The notes under the pieces: generated by a model
Database searches by the model: none
Told to the model about the DNA's origin: nothing
The model's input: only the letters and a program-made list of their open reading frames with translations
Assembly: GCF_014648475.1 (NCBI RefSeq)
Contig: NZ_BMRE01000002.1
Coordinates: 62,001 to 126,000 of the forward strand
Reading direction: 5' to 3'
From: Lentzea flava
Lineage (GTDB): Bacteria > Actinomycetota > Actinomycetes > Mycobacteriales > Pseudonocardiaceae
Length of the DNA: 64,000 nt
Made by a program: the position numbers and the translations under genes
Shown here: positions 26,423 to 35,723 of the stretch, in pieces
Position numbering within the stretch: position 1 is the first letter of the stretch
How the letters are laid out: every line of letters starts with the position of its first letter

Positions 26423-27463
26423 TCAGAACGACATCGCCAACGGTCCGGTGACCGCGCCGAGGTTGAACGCGGCGGTCGCGTAGGCGCCCGCCATCGTGGG
26501 CGCTCCCGCCGCGTGGTGCAGCGTCCGCGCGATCAACGTGCTGCCGACGCCGAACGACAGCACGCCGAGCACGAAGACCAGCGACAGCAACAACACCGGT
26601 TCCGCGCCGAGCTGGTCGAGGCACAGCCACCCGGCCGGCACCAGCGGTCCGCCGATCCCGATGACCGGACGCGGCGCGGAGTCGGCAAGCCGGCCGCCGA
26701 CGGTGACCCCGACGAACGAGCCGACGCCGAACAGCACCAGCGCGACGGGCACCCACCACTCGCTCAGCCCGGCGACGTCCGTGACGACCGGGGCGAGGAA
26801 CGTGAAGTGTCCGAACGTCACCGCGTTCACGATCACGGCGAGCACCATGACCAGCACCAGCCGCGGCTTGCCGAGCTGCGCCAGCTCCGGTCGCAGCGAC
26901 GGCGTCACGACGTCCGCCGGTCGTGCCGGAATCCCTTTCAGCACACCGAGTGCGGCCGGCACGCAGAGCAGGGCGACCGCGAGGAACGTGGCGCGCCAGC
27001 CCAAGACGGTGCCGAGGACCGACCCTCCTGGCACCCCGGCGATCGTGGCCACGGTGGTGCCGGACAACAGGACCGCGAGCGCACGACCGCGCCGTTGCCC
27101 AGGCACCAGCGAGGTGACCGTTGTCAGTGCGACCGCGAGAAAACCGGCGTTTGCGAGCGCCGCGAGCGCCCTGGTCACCAGCAGCACGGCGAAGCTCCCG
27201 GTGACGGCACCGATCACGTGTGCCACGAGGAAGACCACGACGAACGACAGCAGGCTGATCCGCGGCGGCCAGGCGCGGGCCAGCGCGGCCATCAGCGGTG
27301 CGCCGACGACCATGCCGACGGCGAATGCGGAGGTGAGCAGGCCTGCGGTCCCGACCGCGACGTCGAGGTCCACCGCGATGGCGGGCAGCAGGCCGGCGAG
27401 CATGAACTCGGAGGTGCCCATGGCGAACACGGCCAGGGCGAGCAGGTACAGCGAAAAAGGCAC
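26423..27463 (-). CDS. MFS efflux transporter, Cmx/CmrA-like (chloramphenicol type), shortened C-terminus
   Basis: 346 residues. The start MPFSLYLLALAVFAMGTSEFMLAGLLP, the helix-4/5 region GFLAVALTTVTSLVPGQRRGRALAVLLSG and GVPGGSVLGTVLGWRATF closely resemble Cmx/CmrA chloramphenicol exporters. Those are about 390 residues, so this protein stops roughly 45 residues early, in about helix 11 (GAVTGPLAMSF), next to the terminator. It may be inactive or still fold with fewer helices. GTG 27463 has CCGGAG upstream, inside a set of alternative hairpins. Confidence 0.85.
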   Translation of the reverse strand: MPFSLYLLALAVFAMGTSEFMLAGLLPAIAVDLDVAVGTAGLLTSAFAVGMVVGAPLMAALARAWPPRISLLSFVVVFLVAHVIGAVTGSFAVLLVTRALAALANAGFLAVALTTVTSLVPGQRRGRALAVLLSGTTVATIAGVPGGSVLGTVLGWRATFLAVALLCVPAALGVLKGIPARPADVVTPSLRPELAQLGKPRLVLVMVLAVIVNAVTFGHFTFLAPVVTDVAGLSEWWVPVALVLFGVGSFVGVTVGGRLADSAPRPVIGIGGPLVPAGWLCLDQLGAEPVLLLSLVFVLGVLSFGVGSTLIARTLHHAAGAPTMAGAYATAAFNLGAVTGPLAMSF

Positions 27464-27474
27464 AGCGGTGCTCC

Positions 27475-27516
27475 GGGGCTGAGGGTTGTGGGGGCTGACG
27501 GTTGGACCGCAGCCCC
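27475..27516 (-). promoter_or_regulatory. Candidate leader attenuator of the Cmx-like gene
   Basis: Plus-strand GGGGCTG occurs at 27475-27481 and 27491-27497, and its complement CAGCCCC at 27510-27516. In the minus-strand mRNA the latter can pair with either copy. The copy nearest the gene is joined to the CCGGAG ribosome site, so the two folds would expose or hide it. No leader peptide was identified. Confidence 0.35.
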
Positions 27517-27588
27517 GACCCTGGATGCCTCCGGACTCGACATGCCTCGCACGTTAGCCCAGCGGCGCCGGGCAACACATCTCGGTTT

Positions 27589-28380
27589 TCAGCCCCGGAA
27601 AGCGCGCGCAGCGACGAAGCAGTAGACGCCGAACGCGGCGATGCCGATCGCGACGGCCGCGAGCAGGTACGGGCCGAAAGGCTGTGCTGCCAACGTGTGC
27701 AGTGCCTTGTCCATGCCACCGGACTGCTGGGGGTCGGCGTAGATCGCCGCCAGTCCGATGAGGACACCGATCACGCCGTACGCGAAGCCCTTGCCAATCC
27801 AGCCGATGCGGCCGACCGGCTCTATCCACGACGGCGCGCGGCTCATGTCGAGATCCTTCTCGAACGACTTCTTGACGCCTTTGTAGACGATCACGCCCGC
27901 GGTGATGATGACGCCGATCGCGACTGCGCCGACGATCCACTGGCCGGCCGGCCAGGAGAGCACCTGCGCGGTCAGCTCCTGCTGTTGCTGCGTGGTGTCG
28001 CCGGCGGCGCCGCTCGTCGCGTATTTGAAGGCACCGAAGGCGATCGCGCCGGAGGTGATCGCGCGGGCGGCGGAGCCGATCCGTTTGGTGATCCGCTTGC
28101 GCTTCTCGCTGCGGTAGGAGTAACCGACGCAGGCCAGGAGTGCCTGCCACAGCGCGAAGAAGACCAGGCCGATGCCCACTGCCCAGAGCAGCCACGCACC
28201 GTTTTGGGCGATCTCGGTCAGCGCGCCCTTCGAATCCGTCCGCTCGGCGTCCCCGCCGAACGCGACCTGGAGCGCGAGCCACGCGATGAGCACGTGGACC
28301 GCCCCGTACACAACCATCCCCACCCGCCCGAGCGTCTGGACGACCGGGTGTCTTCGCGCCTCATTCGCAACAGTGGCCAC
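27589..28380 (-). CDS. DUF1206 domain membrane protein
   Basis: 263 residues with six membrane helices in three internal repeats, each with a GRxGxxxYGxxxxLIA-like pattern: VGMVVYGAVHVLIAWLAL, AARAITSGAIAFGAFKYA, IGWIGKGFAYGVIGVLIGLAAI. This repeat is the DUF1206 signature. Function unknown. The ATG at 28380 has no strong ribosome site in view. Confidence 0.87.
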   Translation of the reverse strand: MATVANEARRHPVVQTLGRVGMVVYGAVHVLIAWLALQVAFGGDAERTDSKGALTEIAQNGAWLLWAVGIGLVFFALWQALLACVGYSYRSEKRKRITKRIGSAARAITSGAIAFGAFKYATSGAAGDTTQQQQELTAQVLSWPAGQWIVGAVAIGVIITAGVIVYKGVKKSFEKDLDMSRAPSWIEPVGRIGWIGKGFAYGVIGVLIGLAAIYADPQQSGGMDKALHTLAAQPFGPYLLAAVAIGIAAFGVYCFVAARAFRG

Positions 28381-28428
28381 GAACGGGTGAATACCCGCGC
28401 GTGGCCACTGTGAACCTGAAGCTCGGCC

Positions 28429-30416
28429 TCAGCCGCCGGGTGGCGGCTCACAGATGATCTTGAACTGCGGGTCGTAACGGACCGTGCGCGACTCGGTGCG
28501 GGTCTGGCCGGTGCGGCGGTCCGTGATCGTGCGGGTGTCCGTCACCGAGAAGCCGGGGGCGCCGTTGCTCGGCGTGCACCCCTCCTTGGAGATCTTCTTC
28601 TCCTGCGGCTGGGTCGGGTTGAACTCGGCGCTGGTGGAGCCGGTGACGTCGTAGTTCTTGGTGCCCCAGAGCACGATCTTGATCGACGAGGGCGTCCAGA
28701 TCGTCTGGATGGCGACGCCCGTGTCGTCCGGGTTCGTGAACGCGATGTCGATCAGGCTGTTGCCCGCGCCGTCCATGAACACGGTGGCCTCGCGGCCCTT
28801 CGGGTACCGCGTGATCCAGTAGCTGTGCTCCTTGTGGCCCGCGTCCTTCATGCCCGCGTAGTACGACGCGTTGTAGAGCGTGGTCGCGAACTGCGAGATG
28901 CCGCCACCGACCGCCTTGCCGGGGATGCCGTTCTCGATGATGCCCGCCTCGACGTAGCCCTGCGCGGTGCCGCGGGGCCCGTGTACTTGTTGAGGCTGAA
29001 CGTCTCCTTGGGCTTCACGATCGCGCCGTTGACCTTCTCGGCCACGACCCGGATGTTGACGCCGGAGGCGGCGGCGAAGCCACCGGTCTGGAACTCGCCG
29101 ATGACCTCCTTGATGCCCATCTTGTTCGCCTGCTCGGTGGTGACCTTCGCGGGCGTGTGCTTGTACTCGAACTTGACCTCGCGCCCGTCGGTCTTCTTCA
29201 GGGTGTCGAAGTAGGGCTGGAGGTTCTTGTCCCAGTCGAGGTCGAGGCCGTCGACCGACTCCTTGACCGTCGGCCGGCCGCCCTCGAAGACGATCTGGGC
29301 GTCCTTGCCCTCCTTGACCGTGTCCTTGAGCTGCGGGAGGGCCGCCTCGACGAGCTTGTCCTTGTTCGGCTTGACGTTGAGCGCGCCGCCGTCGCCCGGC
29401 TCGAACGCCAGCGTGGCGAAGATCTGCTCGGGCGTGAGGGTCGCGTCCTTGCCCTCACCCTTGATCTTGACCGGGCCGGAGACCGCGGTCTTGACGACCT
29501 CGTTCAGCGCCTTCTCGACGCCCTCCTTGGTCGTCTTGACCGGGGTGAAGTCCATCGGGACCTCGACGGGGTTGCCGGAGGCCCAGTTCGACACGACCTT
29601 GTTGACGGCCTCCTCGACCTTCAGCTTCTGGCCGTCGTGCGGCTCGACGGCGACGGGGTTGGCGCCCTCGAGCTTGATCGTGCCCTCGATCGGCTCGTGG
29701 TCGACCTTCGGCCGCAGCGCCTCGAGCGCGCCGCTGACCTTCGCGTCGTCGCCCTTCGTCGCCACACCGACCTCACGGCTGGTGAAGAACGAGGTGATGC
29801 GCGTGATGGGGCTGAGCGGCTGGCTGCCAGCGCGATCGATCGTGGCGTCCCAGTCGAGCTCCAGACCCGCCGTCTTGGGGTCGAGCTCCGCGGTGACGTC
29901 GCCTGCCTTGAGCGCGACCGGCTTGCTCAGGCGCGGGCCGATCTCGTCGCGCAGCTTCTTCTCGGCCTCGTCGTGGGCCAGGCCGCCGACCTCGACGCCC
30001 GCCACGGTCACGCCGCGCGGCACGTTGCCGCTGGAGATCAGGATGTCGAGGCCGTAGAGCAGGCCGAACGCGCCGACGACGGCCGCGGCCACCAGCAGGG
30101 CCTTCTTCTTGCCGGTGCGCGGCTGGTCCTCGTCCTCGCCCGGCTCGATCATCACGGGCCCGTAGACGCCGGAGTCGTCCGGCTGCGGCTGCGGCGGGGT
30201 CACCGGCTGCATGAACTCGGTGGCGTCCTCGCCCGCGGGGAAGCCGACGCCGGGCACGGCCGCGGTGACGGTCGGCTCGTTGTCCGGCTCCTCCGACGGC
30301 CACGCCGCCGTGGAGGCGTCCACGTTCACAGGCGAGATCTTCGTCGTCTGCTCGGAGGCGGTGCCTCCGGGGTTGACCGGCGGCATCGCTCTCGTCTTGT
30401 CAGCGTCGTACGGCAC
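28429..30416 (-). pseudogene. VanW-domain membrane protein, interrupted by a frameshift
   Basis: The joined reading frame would be about 662 residues. It has a cytoplasmic acidic/Pro-rich N-terminus, one membrane helix (KKALLVAAAVVGAFGLLYGLDILI), repeated peptidoglycan-binding-type domains (GVTVAGVEVGGLAHDEAEKKLRDEI and a second copy) and a VanW domain. The frame breaks within TGP at about 28972-28980: one base is missing in a C-run, and the VanW domain (RGTAQGYVEAGIIENG, VGGGISQFATTLYNA) continues in another frame. Length 1988 bp is one short of a multiple of three. This could be a real mutation or a sequencing error. GTG 30416 has GGGGAG upstream. Confidence 0.85.
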
Positions 30417-30492
30417 AGCTCTCCCCGTTGCCCTGTCTCTGGTGAGGCGGCATATGTGTGTAGCTATCAGGCGCAGATCACGAACCGGCGGC

Positions 30493-30813
30493 TCATAGGT
30501 ACAGACCGGTACCGTGCTCGGTGAGCTCCGTCGCAACCGCGTGCAGGTCGCGTTCCCTCATCACGAGATACGTGGTGCCCTGCACCTCGACCTCAAGCTG
30601 ATCTTCCGGGTTGAACAGCACCCGGTCGCCCACCTTCACGTGACGCACGCCGGTACCGACTCCGAACACATCGCCCCACGCCAACCGCTTCGCCATCTGG
30701 GCCGTCGCGGGGATCACGATGCCTCCGCTGGAACGTCGCTCGCCGTCCTCCGGCGAGATGCGCACCATGACACGGTCGTACAGCATCTGGATCTCGAGCT
30801 TGACATCAGGCAC
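30493..30813 (-). CDS. GroES-like (Cpn10 fold) small protein
   Basis: 106 residues. LYDRVMVRISPEDGERRSSGGIVIPATAQMAKRLAWGDVFGVGTGVRHVKVGDRVLFNPEDQLEVEVQGTTYLVMRERDLHAV follows the GroES barrel, including the mobile-loop region (GERRSSGGIVIP). It is not the main groES: the loop and C-terminus are diverged and no groEL is adjacent. It starts 9 bp after the thioredoxin/NHL stop and may share that transcript. Confidence 0.85.
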   Translation of the reverse strand: MPDVKLEIQMLYDRVMVRISPEDGERRSSGGIVIPATAQMAKRLAWGDVFGVGTGVRHVKVGDRVLFNPEDQLEVEVQGTTYLVMRERDLHAVATELTEHGTGLYL

Positions 30814-30822
30814 CAGCAGAGT

Positions 30823-32688
30823 CTACGTGGCCTGCTGAGGCTCCTCGTCCATGCCGCCCATGAGCAGGGGCAGACGGGTAGGTGCATCGGCAACCACTCG
30901 AACGGGAACGCCCCAGTCCTGCCTGGTCAGGCGGCAGACCGGGTGTTCGTCGGCAGGATCGTCACTGCAACTGGCCGCCTGCGCTACGACGTGCAGAACG
31001 CCGTTCGTGACCTGATCGTTGATCCGCAACGCCCGTACCAGTTCGGTGCTGACACCGGCGCCTTCCAAGATCAGCTCCGGCGGCGAGCTGGTGATCTCCA
31101 GCCGCGTCGAGGGCCCGTACCGCTCGTCGAGCTTGGTGCCCGTCGGCGGGGTGAAGATGACGGCCAGCTCGATCTCCCCGGCCGCGATGTCGGTGCTGGG
31201 CCGCTTGACCTCGTGGGCCTCACCGTCGATCTTCGTGGCGGCCGCGGAGAACCGTTCCAGCCGGTGGGCGGCGCTCGCCACCACGACGAGCTCGTCGTCG
31301 ATCAGCAGGGCGTCGGACGGTTCGGCGATGTCCGTCGCGATCGTGGTGAGGGTGTTGGTCTCGGGGTCGTAACGCCTGATGGCGTTGTTGTAGGTGTCCG
31401 AGATGGCGACGGAGTGGTCCTTGAGGACCGTGACGCCGAGCGGGTGCTGGAGGAGCGCTTCGTCCGCGTCGCCGTCCTTGTGCCCGAACGCGAAGAGCCC
31501 CTTGCCGATGACGGTGCGGACCTCGCCGTTCTCGAGGTAGCGCAGCGCGCTGGTCTCGGAGTCGACCATCCACAACCGGTCGCCGTCCGCGGCCAGACCG
31601 GACGTTTGGGCGAAGAACGCTTCCTGCGCGGGCCCGTCGTTGATGCCTTCGACGGTGGTGCCCGCAAGACGGCTGACCTGGTTGGTCTCGGGGTCGAAGA
31701 AGCCGAGCGTGTGGTTGCCGGCCATGGCGATGGCCACACCGCCGTTCCACCACGCGACGTCCCACGGGCTGGTGAGGTCGATCTTGTCGGCCGGGCCGTC
31801 GGTCTCGCCGTCGCGCCACTGCTCACCGGTGCCCGCGAGGGTCGTGACCTCGCCGGTTTCCAGGTTGAGGCCGCGCAGCAGGTGGTTGACGGTGTCCGCG
31901 ACGACCACGTCGTAGCCGTGGGTGTTGGGCACGAGGGTGAGGCCCGCGGGCTCGGAGAAGGTGGGGTTCAGGCCGTCCGCGCGCCCCCGTTCGCCGGTGC
32001 CGATGCGACGGATGACGGTCTCGCCGTCCTGCTCGAGCTCGACGATGCTGTGGTGGGCCGAGTCGCTGACCAGGATCGTGTTGCTCGGGGTGACGATCGC
32101 CTTCGCCGGGAACCTGAGCGTGGTGTTCGTGGGCTCAGGGGCGACGTACGGGCCGTTGCCGCGGTGCAGCGTTCCCTTGGCGTCGTGCTCCGCCACGAGC
32201 TCTTTGATGATCGTGCTGAGCGCCTCGACGTGACCCTCGCCCGCGGCCACGTGGACGACGTAGCCCTCGGGGTCGATCAGGACCAGCGTCGGCCACGCCT
32301 TGACGGCGTAGTTCTGCCAGGTGGTGAGCTCCGGGTCGTCCAGAACGGGGTGGTGCACCTCGTAGCGCTCCACGGCGGCCTTCAGCGCTTCCGGGTCCGC
32401 CTCGTGGACGAACTTCGGCGAGTGGACGCCGATGGTGACCAGGACGTCCTCGTGCTCCTTTTCGAGGGGGCGCAGCTCGTCGAGCACGTGCAGGCAGTTG
32501 ATGCAGCAGAACGTCCAGAAGTCGAGCAGCACGATCTTGCCGCGCAGGTCCTTGAGGCTGACCTGGTCGCCACCGGTGTTGAGCCAGCCGCGTCCGACCA
32601 GTTCGGGGGCTCGGACACGGGCTCGGCGCTTCGCAGTCGTCACGGCCGTATCCAACACTGTGGACGGTCGCACTGTTCCGCGTTCCAC
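30823..32688 (-). CDS. Thioredoxin-like / NHL-repeat protein (NHLRC2-like)
   Basis: 621 residues. The N-terminal thioredoxin fold (about 30-170) has the motif WTFCCINC, a CxxC with an extra Cys, and the cis-Pro loop AWPTLVLIDPEG. NHL beta-propeller repeats follow (about 185-510, with ISDTYNNAIRRYDPETN and similar), then a small beta domain. Bacterial relatives are soluble and of unclear function, perhaps redox sensing. GTG 32688 is the longest start; GTG 32667 is possible. Confidence 0.88.
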   Translation of the reverse strand: MERGTVRPSTVLDTAVTTAKRRARVRAPELVGRGWLNTGGDQVSLKDLRGKIVLLDFWTFCCINCLHVLDELRPLEKEHEDVLVTIGVHSPKFVHEADPEALKAAVERYEVHHPVLDDPELTTWQNYAVKAWPTLVLIDPEGYVVHVAAGEGHVEALSTIIKELVAEHDAKGTLHRGNGPYVAPEPTNTTLRFPAKAIVTPSNTILVSDSAHHSIVELEQDGETVIRRIGTGERGRADGLNPTFSEPAGLTLVPNTHGYDVVVADTVNHLLRGLNLETGEVTTLAGTGEQWRDGETDGPADKIDLTSPWDVAWWNGGVAIAMAGNHTLGFFDPETNQVSRLAGTTVEGINDGPAQEAFFAQTSGLAADGDRLWMVDSETSALRYLENGEVRTVIGKGLFAFGHKDGDADEALLQHPLGVTVLKDHSVAISDTYNNAIRRYDPETNTLTTIATDIAEPSDALLIDDELVVVASAAHRLERFSAAATKIDGEAHEVKRPSTDIAAGEIELAVIFTPPTGTKLDERYGPSTRLEITSSPPELILEGAGVSTELVRALRINDQVTNGVLHVVAQAASCSDDPADEHPVCRLTRQDWGVPVRVVADAPTRLPLLMGGMDEEPQQAT

Positions 32689-32881
32689 GATGTGAACGGG
32701 CGACCATGCCGCCGAACGGTCACGCGGCCGGATGCTTTAGGCCGGGCTGGGCCGATCAGCACAGCGAGGCTTATGCACCTTCTGACTGACCGAAGAAGCC
32801 CGGAATCCATCATGATGAGAAGTAACCGCCCACCTGAACCTTTGCGCTGCCTTTGGCGTAGAGGTCCCCGGGAGGTGCGCG

Positions 32882-33901
32882 ATGGTGGAGTACCTGGTGG
32901 TCGGTGCGGGTCCCGCGGGGCTGCAGATGGGGCGCTTTCTGCACCAGGCGGGTCGTGACTACGTGATCGTCGAGGCGGAGCCGGGACCGGGGAGCTTCTT
33001 CCGGAGGTTTCCGAGGCACAGGGTTCTCGCCACGGACGACAACTCGCTGTTCGACGGGGTGCCGTTCGCGCGGTACAGCAAGCGGGCGTTTCCCGGCGCC
33101 GACGATCTGGTGCGGTATCTGGAGGACTTCGCGCGGCCGTTGAACGTCCGCTACAACACGCGGGTCACGCGCCTGGACCAGTTCGACGCGCGGCACGTCA
33201 TCCTCGCCACGGGCAAGAAGCCGTACGTGCCGGGCATTCCCGGGGTCGAGCACGCCGAGACGTACGCGAGCGCCAGCACGGATCCGACGGAGTACGCGGG
33301 GAAGCGGGTGCTGATCATCGGGCGTGGGCACAGCGCGTTCGAGACGGCCGACCACATCGCGACCACGGCGAGGATCACGCACACGGTCGGGCGGTCGGTG
33401 CAGCGAATCGTCAAGCGCGGCAACGAGTTCGTCGCGACGATCGACGGCACCGGGCAGCTGCGGTACGACAAGGTCGTTGTCTGCACCGGTTTCCGCAGGG
33501 ACACGAGCCTCGACGTGCCGCACGCGCACGTGCTGGCCGGCGACTCGATCAAGGCGATCCGGCATGCGGCGCGGGCGTTGCACCGGACGTTGGAGGCCGA
33601 GCACCACGGCGTGCCGTGGCCGCACCGGAAGGTGCGCAACCGGCCCGACTCGCTGGCCGCCACCGTCGCCGTGCGGGCCAGGGAGATTCCGGACGGGCTG
33701 GCGGATGTCGTTGTGCCGCAAGGAGGGCACGCGCTGCTCTACGACGAGATGCCCACGACCGAGCGCAACGGGTTCGTCGTCACGAGCACGCAGATCTGCC
33801 ACTACCGCAAGAACGAGCTGATCGCGGTCGAGCGCCGGTTGCACCGCAAGCCGCTGGAGAGGTTCTTCTCGCAGCAGCTCGCGGTGCCCTGCATTTCCTA
33901 G
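32882..33901 (+). CDS. FAD/NAD(P)-dependent oxidoreductase (flavin monooxygenase-like)
   Basis: 339 residues. FAD motif GAGPAGLQMGRFL near 8, a FRRFPRHRVL segment, and the NAD(P) motif LIIGRGHSAFETADHI, in which the third Gly is replaced (GxGxxA), typical of NADPH preference. The ATG follows GGGAGGTGCGCG. FOXRED2-like and flavin monooxygenases have this layout. The substrate is unknown. Its stop overlaps that of the convergent hydrolase as CTAG. Confidence 0.85.
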   Translation: MVEYLVVGAGPAGLQMGRFLHQAGRDYVIVEAEPGPGSFFRRFPRHRVLATDDNSLFDGVPFARYSKRAFPGADDLVRYLEDFARPLNVRYNTRVTRLDQFDARHVILATGKKPYVPGIPGVEHAETYASASTDPTEYAGKRVLIIGRGHSAFETADHIATTARITHTVGRSVQRIVKRGNEFVATIDGTGQLRYDKVVVCTGFRRDTSLDVPHAHVLAGDSIKAIRHAARALHRTLEAEHHGVPWPHRKVRNRPDSLAATVAVRAREIPDGLADVVVPQGGHALLYDEMPTTERNGFVVTSTQICHYRKNELIAVERRLHRKPLERFFSQQLAVPCIS

Positions 33902-34566
33902 GCCGGCAGCGTGCGGGCGAGGAAGGCCGCGGTCAGGTCCCAGGCGCGGTCGGCGGCGTCCTTGTCGTACCAGGGACCCAGGTGGTTGAGGAACGCGTGA
34001 CCGGCGGGCTCCAGGGCGATCTCGGCGCCCTCGTGCTCGGCCACCGCGTCGACGACCTTCTGGTACTCGGTGATGAACGAGTCCTCGGTGCCGAAGTGGA
34101 ACAGGATCGGGCACGAGACCTGGTCGAGCGTGCCGATCTGGTCCGGCACGCCGGAGCCGTAGAACGACACGGCGGTGTCCGGGTCGGAGGCGACGGCCGC
34201 CGCGTAGGCCAGGGTGCCGCCGAGGCAGAAGCCGAGCACGCCCACGCCACCGGTGACCTCTGGCAGGCCGCGCAGGTACTGCACCGACTTGACGACGTCC
34301 TGGACGGCCAGCGGGAAGTCGAGGTTGCCGACGACCTCCATCGACTTCTGGATGCCCGCCTCGTCGTGCTCGCCCACCCAGCCCGGCTGGAAGCGGTGGA
34401 AGAGCTCGGGCACGGCCACGACGTAACCGAGTGCGGCCAGCTTCTCGGCCACGCCCCGCAGGTAGCCGTCCAGGCCGAAGATCTCCTGGATCAGCACGAT
34501 GCCGGGGCCGGAGCCGGACTCGGGGAGCCAGACCGGCAGCGGCATGTCGTCAATTCGATGGGTCAT
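33898..34566 (-). CDS. Dienelactone hydrolase family protein
   Basis: 222 residues, alpha/beta hydrolase. The nucleophile is cysteine in GFCLGG, with Asp in FGTEDSFI and His in GHAFLN, the DLH triad. The QEIFGLDGYLRGVAEKLAALGYVVAVPELF segment is typical. ATG 34566 (MTHRID) matches the family N-terminus. It may hydrolyse lactones or other esters in aromatic catabolism, but no such genes lie nearby. Confidence 0.92.
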   Translation of the reverse strand: MTHRIDDMPLPVWLPESGSGPGIVLIQEIFGLDGYLRGVAEKLAALGYVVAVPELFHRFQPGWVGEHDEAGIQKSMEVVGNLDFPLAVQDVVKSVQYLRGLPEVTGGVGVLGFCLGGTLAYAAAVASDPDTAVSFYGSGVPDQIGTLDQVSCPILFHFGTEDSFITEYQKVVDAVAEHEGAEIALEPAGHAFLNHLGPWYDKDAADRAWDLTAAFLARTLPA

Positions 34567-34581
34567 GAGGCGATCCTGCCC

Positions 34582-34587
34582 GATAAT
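34582..34587 (+). promoter_or_regulatory. -10 element of the HAD gene, probably leaderless
   Basis: GATAAT lies six bases before ATG 34594, and no ribosome-binding site is present. No clear -35 is visible. Confidence 0.55.
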
Positions 34588-34593
34588 CGGCCG

Positions 34594-35367
34594 ATGATCA
34601 GGCTGATCGCGACCGACCTCGACGGCACGCTGCTCCAGCCGGGCGGGGTGCTGAGCGATCGCACCCGCGCCGCGCTCGACGCCGTGGACGCCGACGTCGT
34701 GGTCGTCACCGCGCGGCCGCCCCGGTTCGTGCAGGACCTCGCGCTCACCGGCACGGCGATCTGCGCGAACGGGGCGATGGTCTACGACCTGACGAACCGG
34801 GAGGTCACGCATGCACGGACGCTGCCGGTGGACGTGGTGCGGAAGGTGTCAGCGGCGCTGGCCGAGGTGATCCCGGACGTCGGCATCGCGGTCGAGACCG
34901 GGCTGGAGGTGTTGTCCGAGCCCGGTTTCCAGGGGTTCGGGCCGAAGAATCCACATCGGACACTGGAGTTGCTCGAGCACGTCTTCGCCGAGGCGGACCA
35001 GGTCGTGCAGATGCTCGCGTGGGCACCGGACGCGGAGGCCGACCACCTGATGGAGATCGCGAGAGAGGCCGTCGGGCAGCACGTCACCGTCACGCACTCG
35101 GGTGGGCTGGGCCTGCTGGAGATCAGCCCGCCCGGTGTCTCGAAGGCGTTGACTCTCGAATCCCTGTGCAAGGCAAGGGGAATCAGCAAGGACGAGGTCA
35201 TCGCGTTCGGTGACATGCCGAACGACCTGTCGGTGCTCGGGTGGGCCGGCACGGCGTACGCGATGGGCAACGCGCACCCGGCGGTCAAGCGGGCCTGCGT
35301 GAACCACGCGCCGCCCAACACCGAGGACGGTGTCGCCCAGGTCATCGAGCGGCTGTTCCGCCTCTAA
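34594..35367 (+). CDS. HAD superfamily phosphatase, Cof type
   Basis: 257 residues. Motif I DLDGTLL, motif II-like VVTARP, Lys in the GVSKALTLESLC cap/core stretch, and motif IV GDMPNDLSVL. The C2B-type cap lies between about 80 and 185. Such enzymes dephosphorylate sugar phosphates, FMN or other small phosphates; the substrate is not predictable. Its stop overlaps the convergent gene's stop (CTAA, 35364-35367). Confidence 0.93.
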   Translation: MIRLIATDLDGTLLQPGGVLSDRTRAALDAVDADVVVVTARPPRFVQDLALTGTAICANGAMVYDLTNREVTHARTLPVDVVRKVSAALAEVIPDVGIAVETGLEVLSEPGFQGFGPKNPHRTLELLEHVFAEADQVVQMLAWAPDAEADHLMEIAREAVGQHVTVTHSGGLGLLEISPPGVSKALTLESLCKARGISKDEVIAFGDMPNDLSVLGWAGTAYAMGNAHPAVKRACVNHAPPNTEDGVAQVIERLFRL

Positions 35368-35708
35368 CGGCGGGGCACCGAGGTGGGGCCTGCCACCTCG
35401 GCACCCAGGGCCGTCACGCGCCGCCGCAGTTCCCGGTCGGCGGTCACCACCGTCACCGGTCGTCCGGCGCCTTCCGCACGGACCACCTCGACGATCTTGT
35501 CGTCACCGGTGCCGGAAGCCGCGACGACCCGGACGTCGTCGACGCTGGAGATGGTGCGCGCCTTGCCTTCCACGACCAGGACGACCTCTTCGTCGCGGCC
35601 GCGCAGGGCGTCGCGGAGGCGTTCGGCCGCGCCCGCCCGGTCGCGCCACCACCCGTCGGGCACCGAACCCACGACGTTGGCTGCGTCGACCACGAGCAAC
35701 GGCTTCAC
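35364..35708 (-). CDS. NYN/PIN-like small protein
   Basis: 114 residues. LLVVDAANVVGSVPDGWWRDRAGAAERLRDALRG, EVVLVVEG, SGTGDDKIVEVV and VTVVTADRELRRRV give the acidic positions (Asp8, and Asp in GDDK and TADREL) of a PIN/NYN nuclease fold. An RNase role is plausible but unproven. No antitoxin is adjacent. It starts with GTG 35708, 15 bp after the protease gene. Confidence 0.78.
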   Translation of the reverse strand: MKPLLVVDAANVVGSVPDGWWRDRAGAAERLRDALRGRDEEVVLVVEGKARTISSVDDVRVVAASGTGDDKIVEVVRAEGAGRPVTVVTADRELRRRVTALGAEVAGPTSVPRR

Positions 35709-35723
35709 GCGTCCCAGCCTGCC

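Noticed and set aside
30514..32958. Plus-strand frame of 814 codons opposite the NHL gene
   Set aside because: Antisense shadow; no fold-like pattern, and the opposite strand has clear thioredoxin and NHL motifs.
35364..35708. PIN-type toxin of a toxin-antitoxin pair
   Set aside because: No antitoxin-sized gene lies directly before or after it in the same direction.
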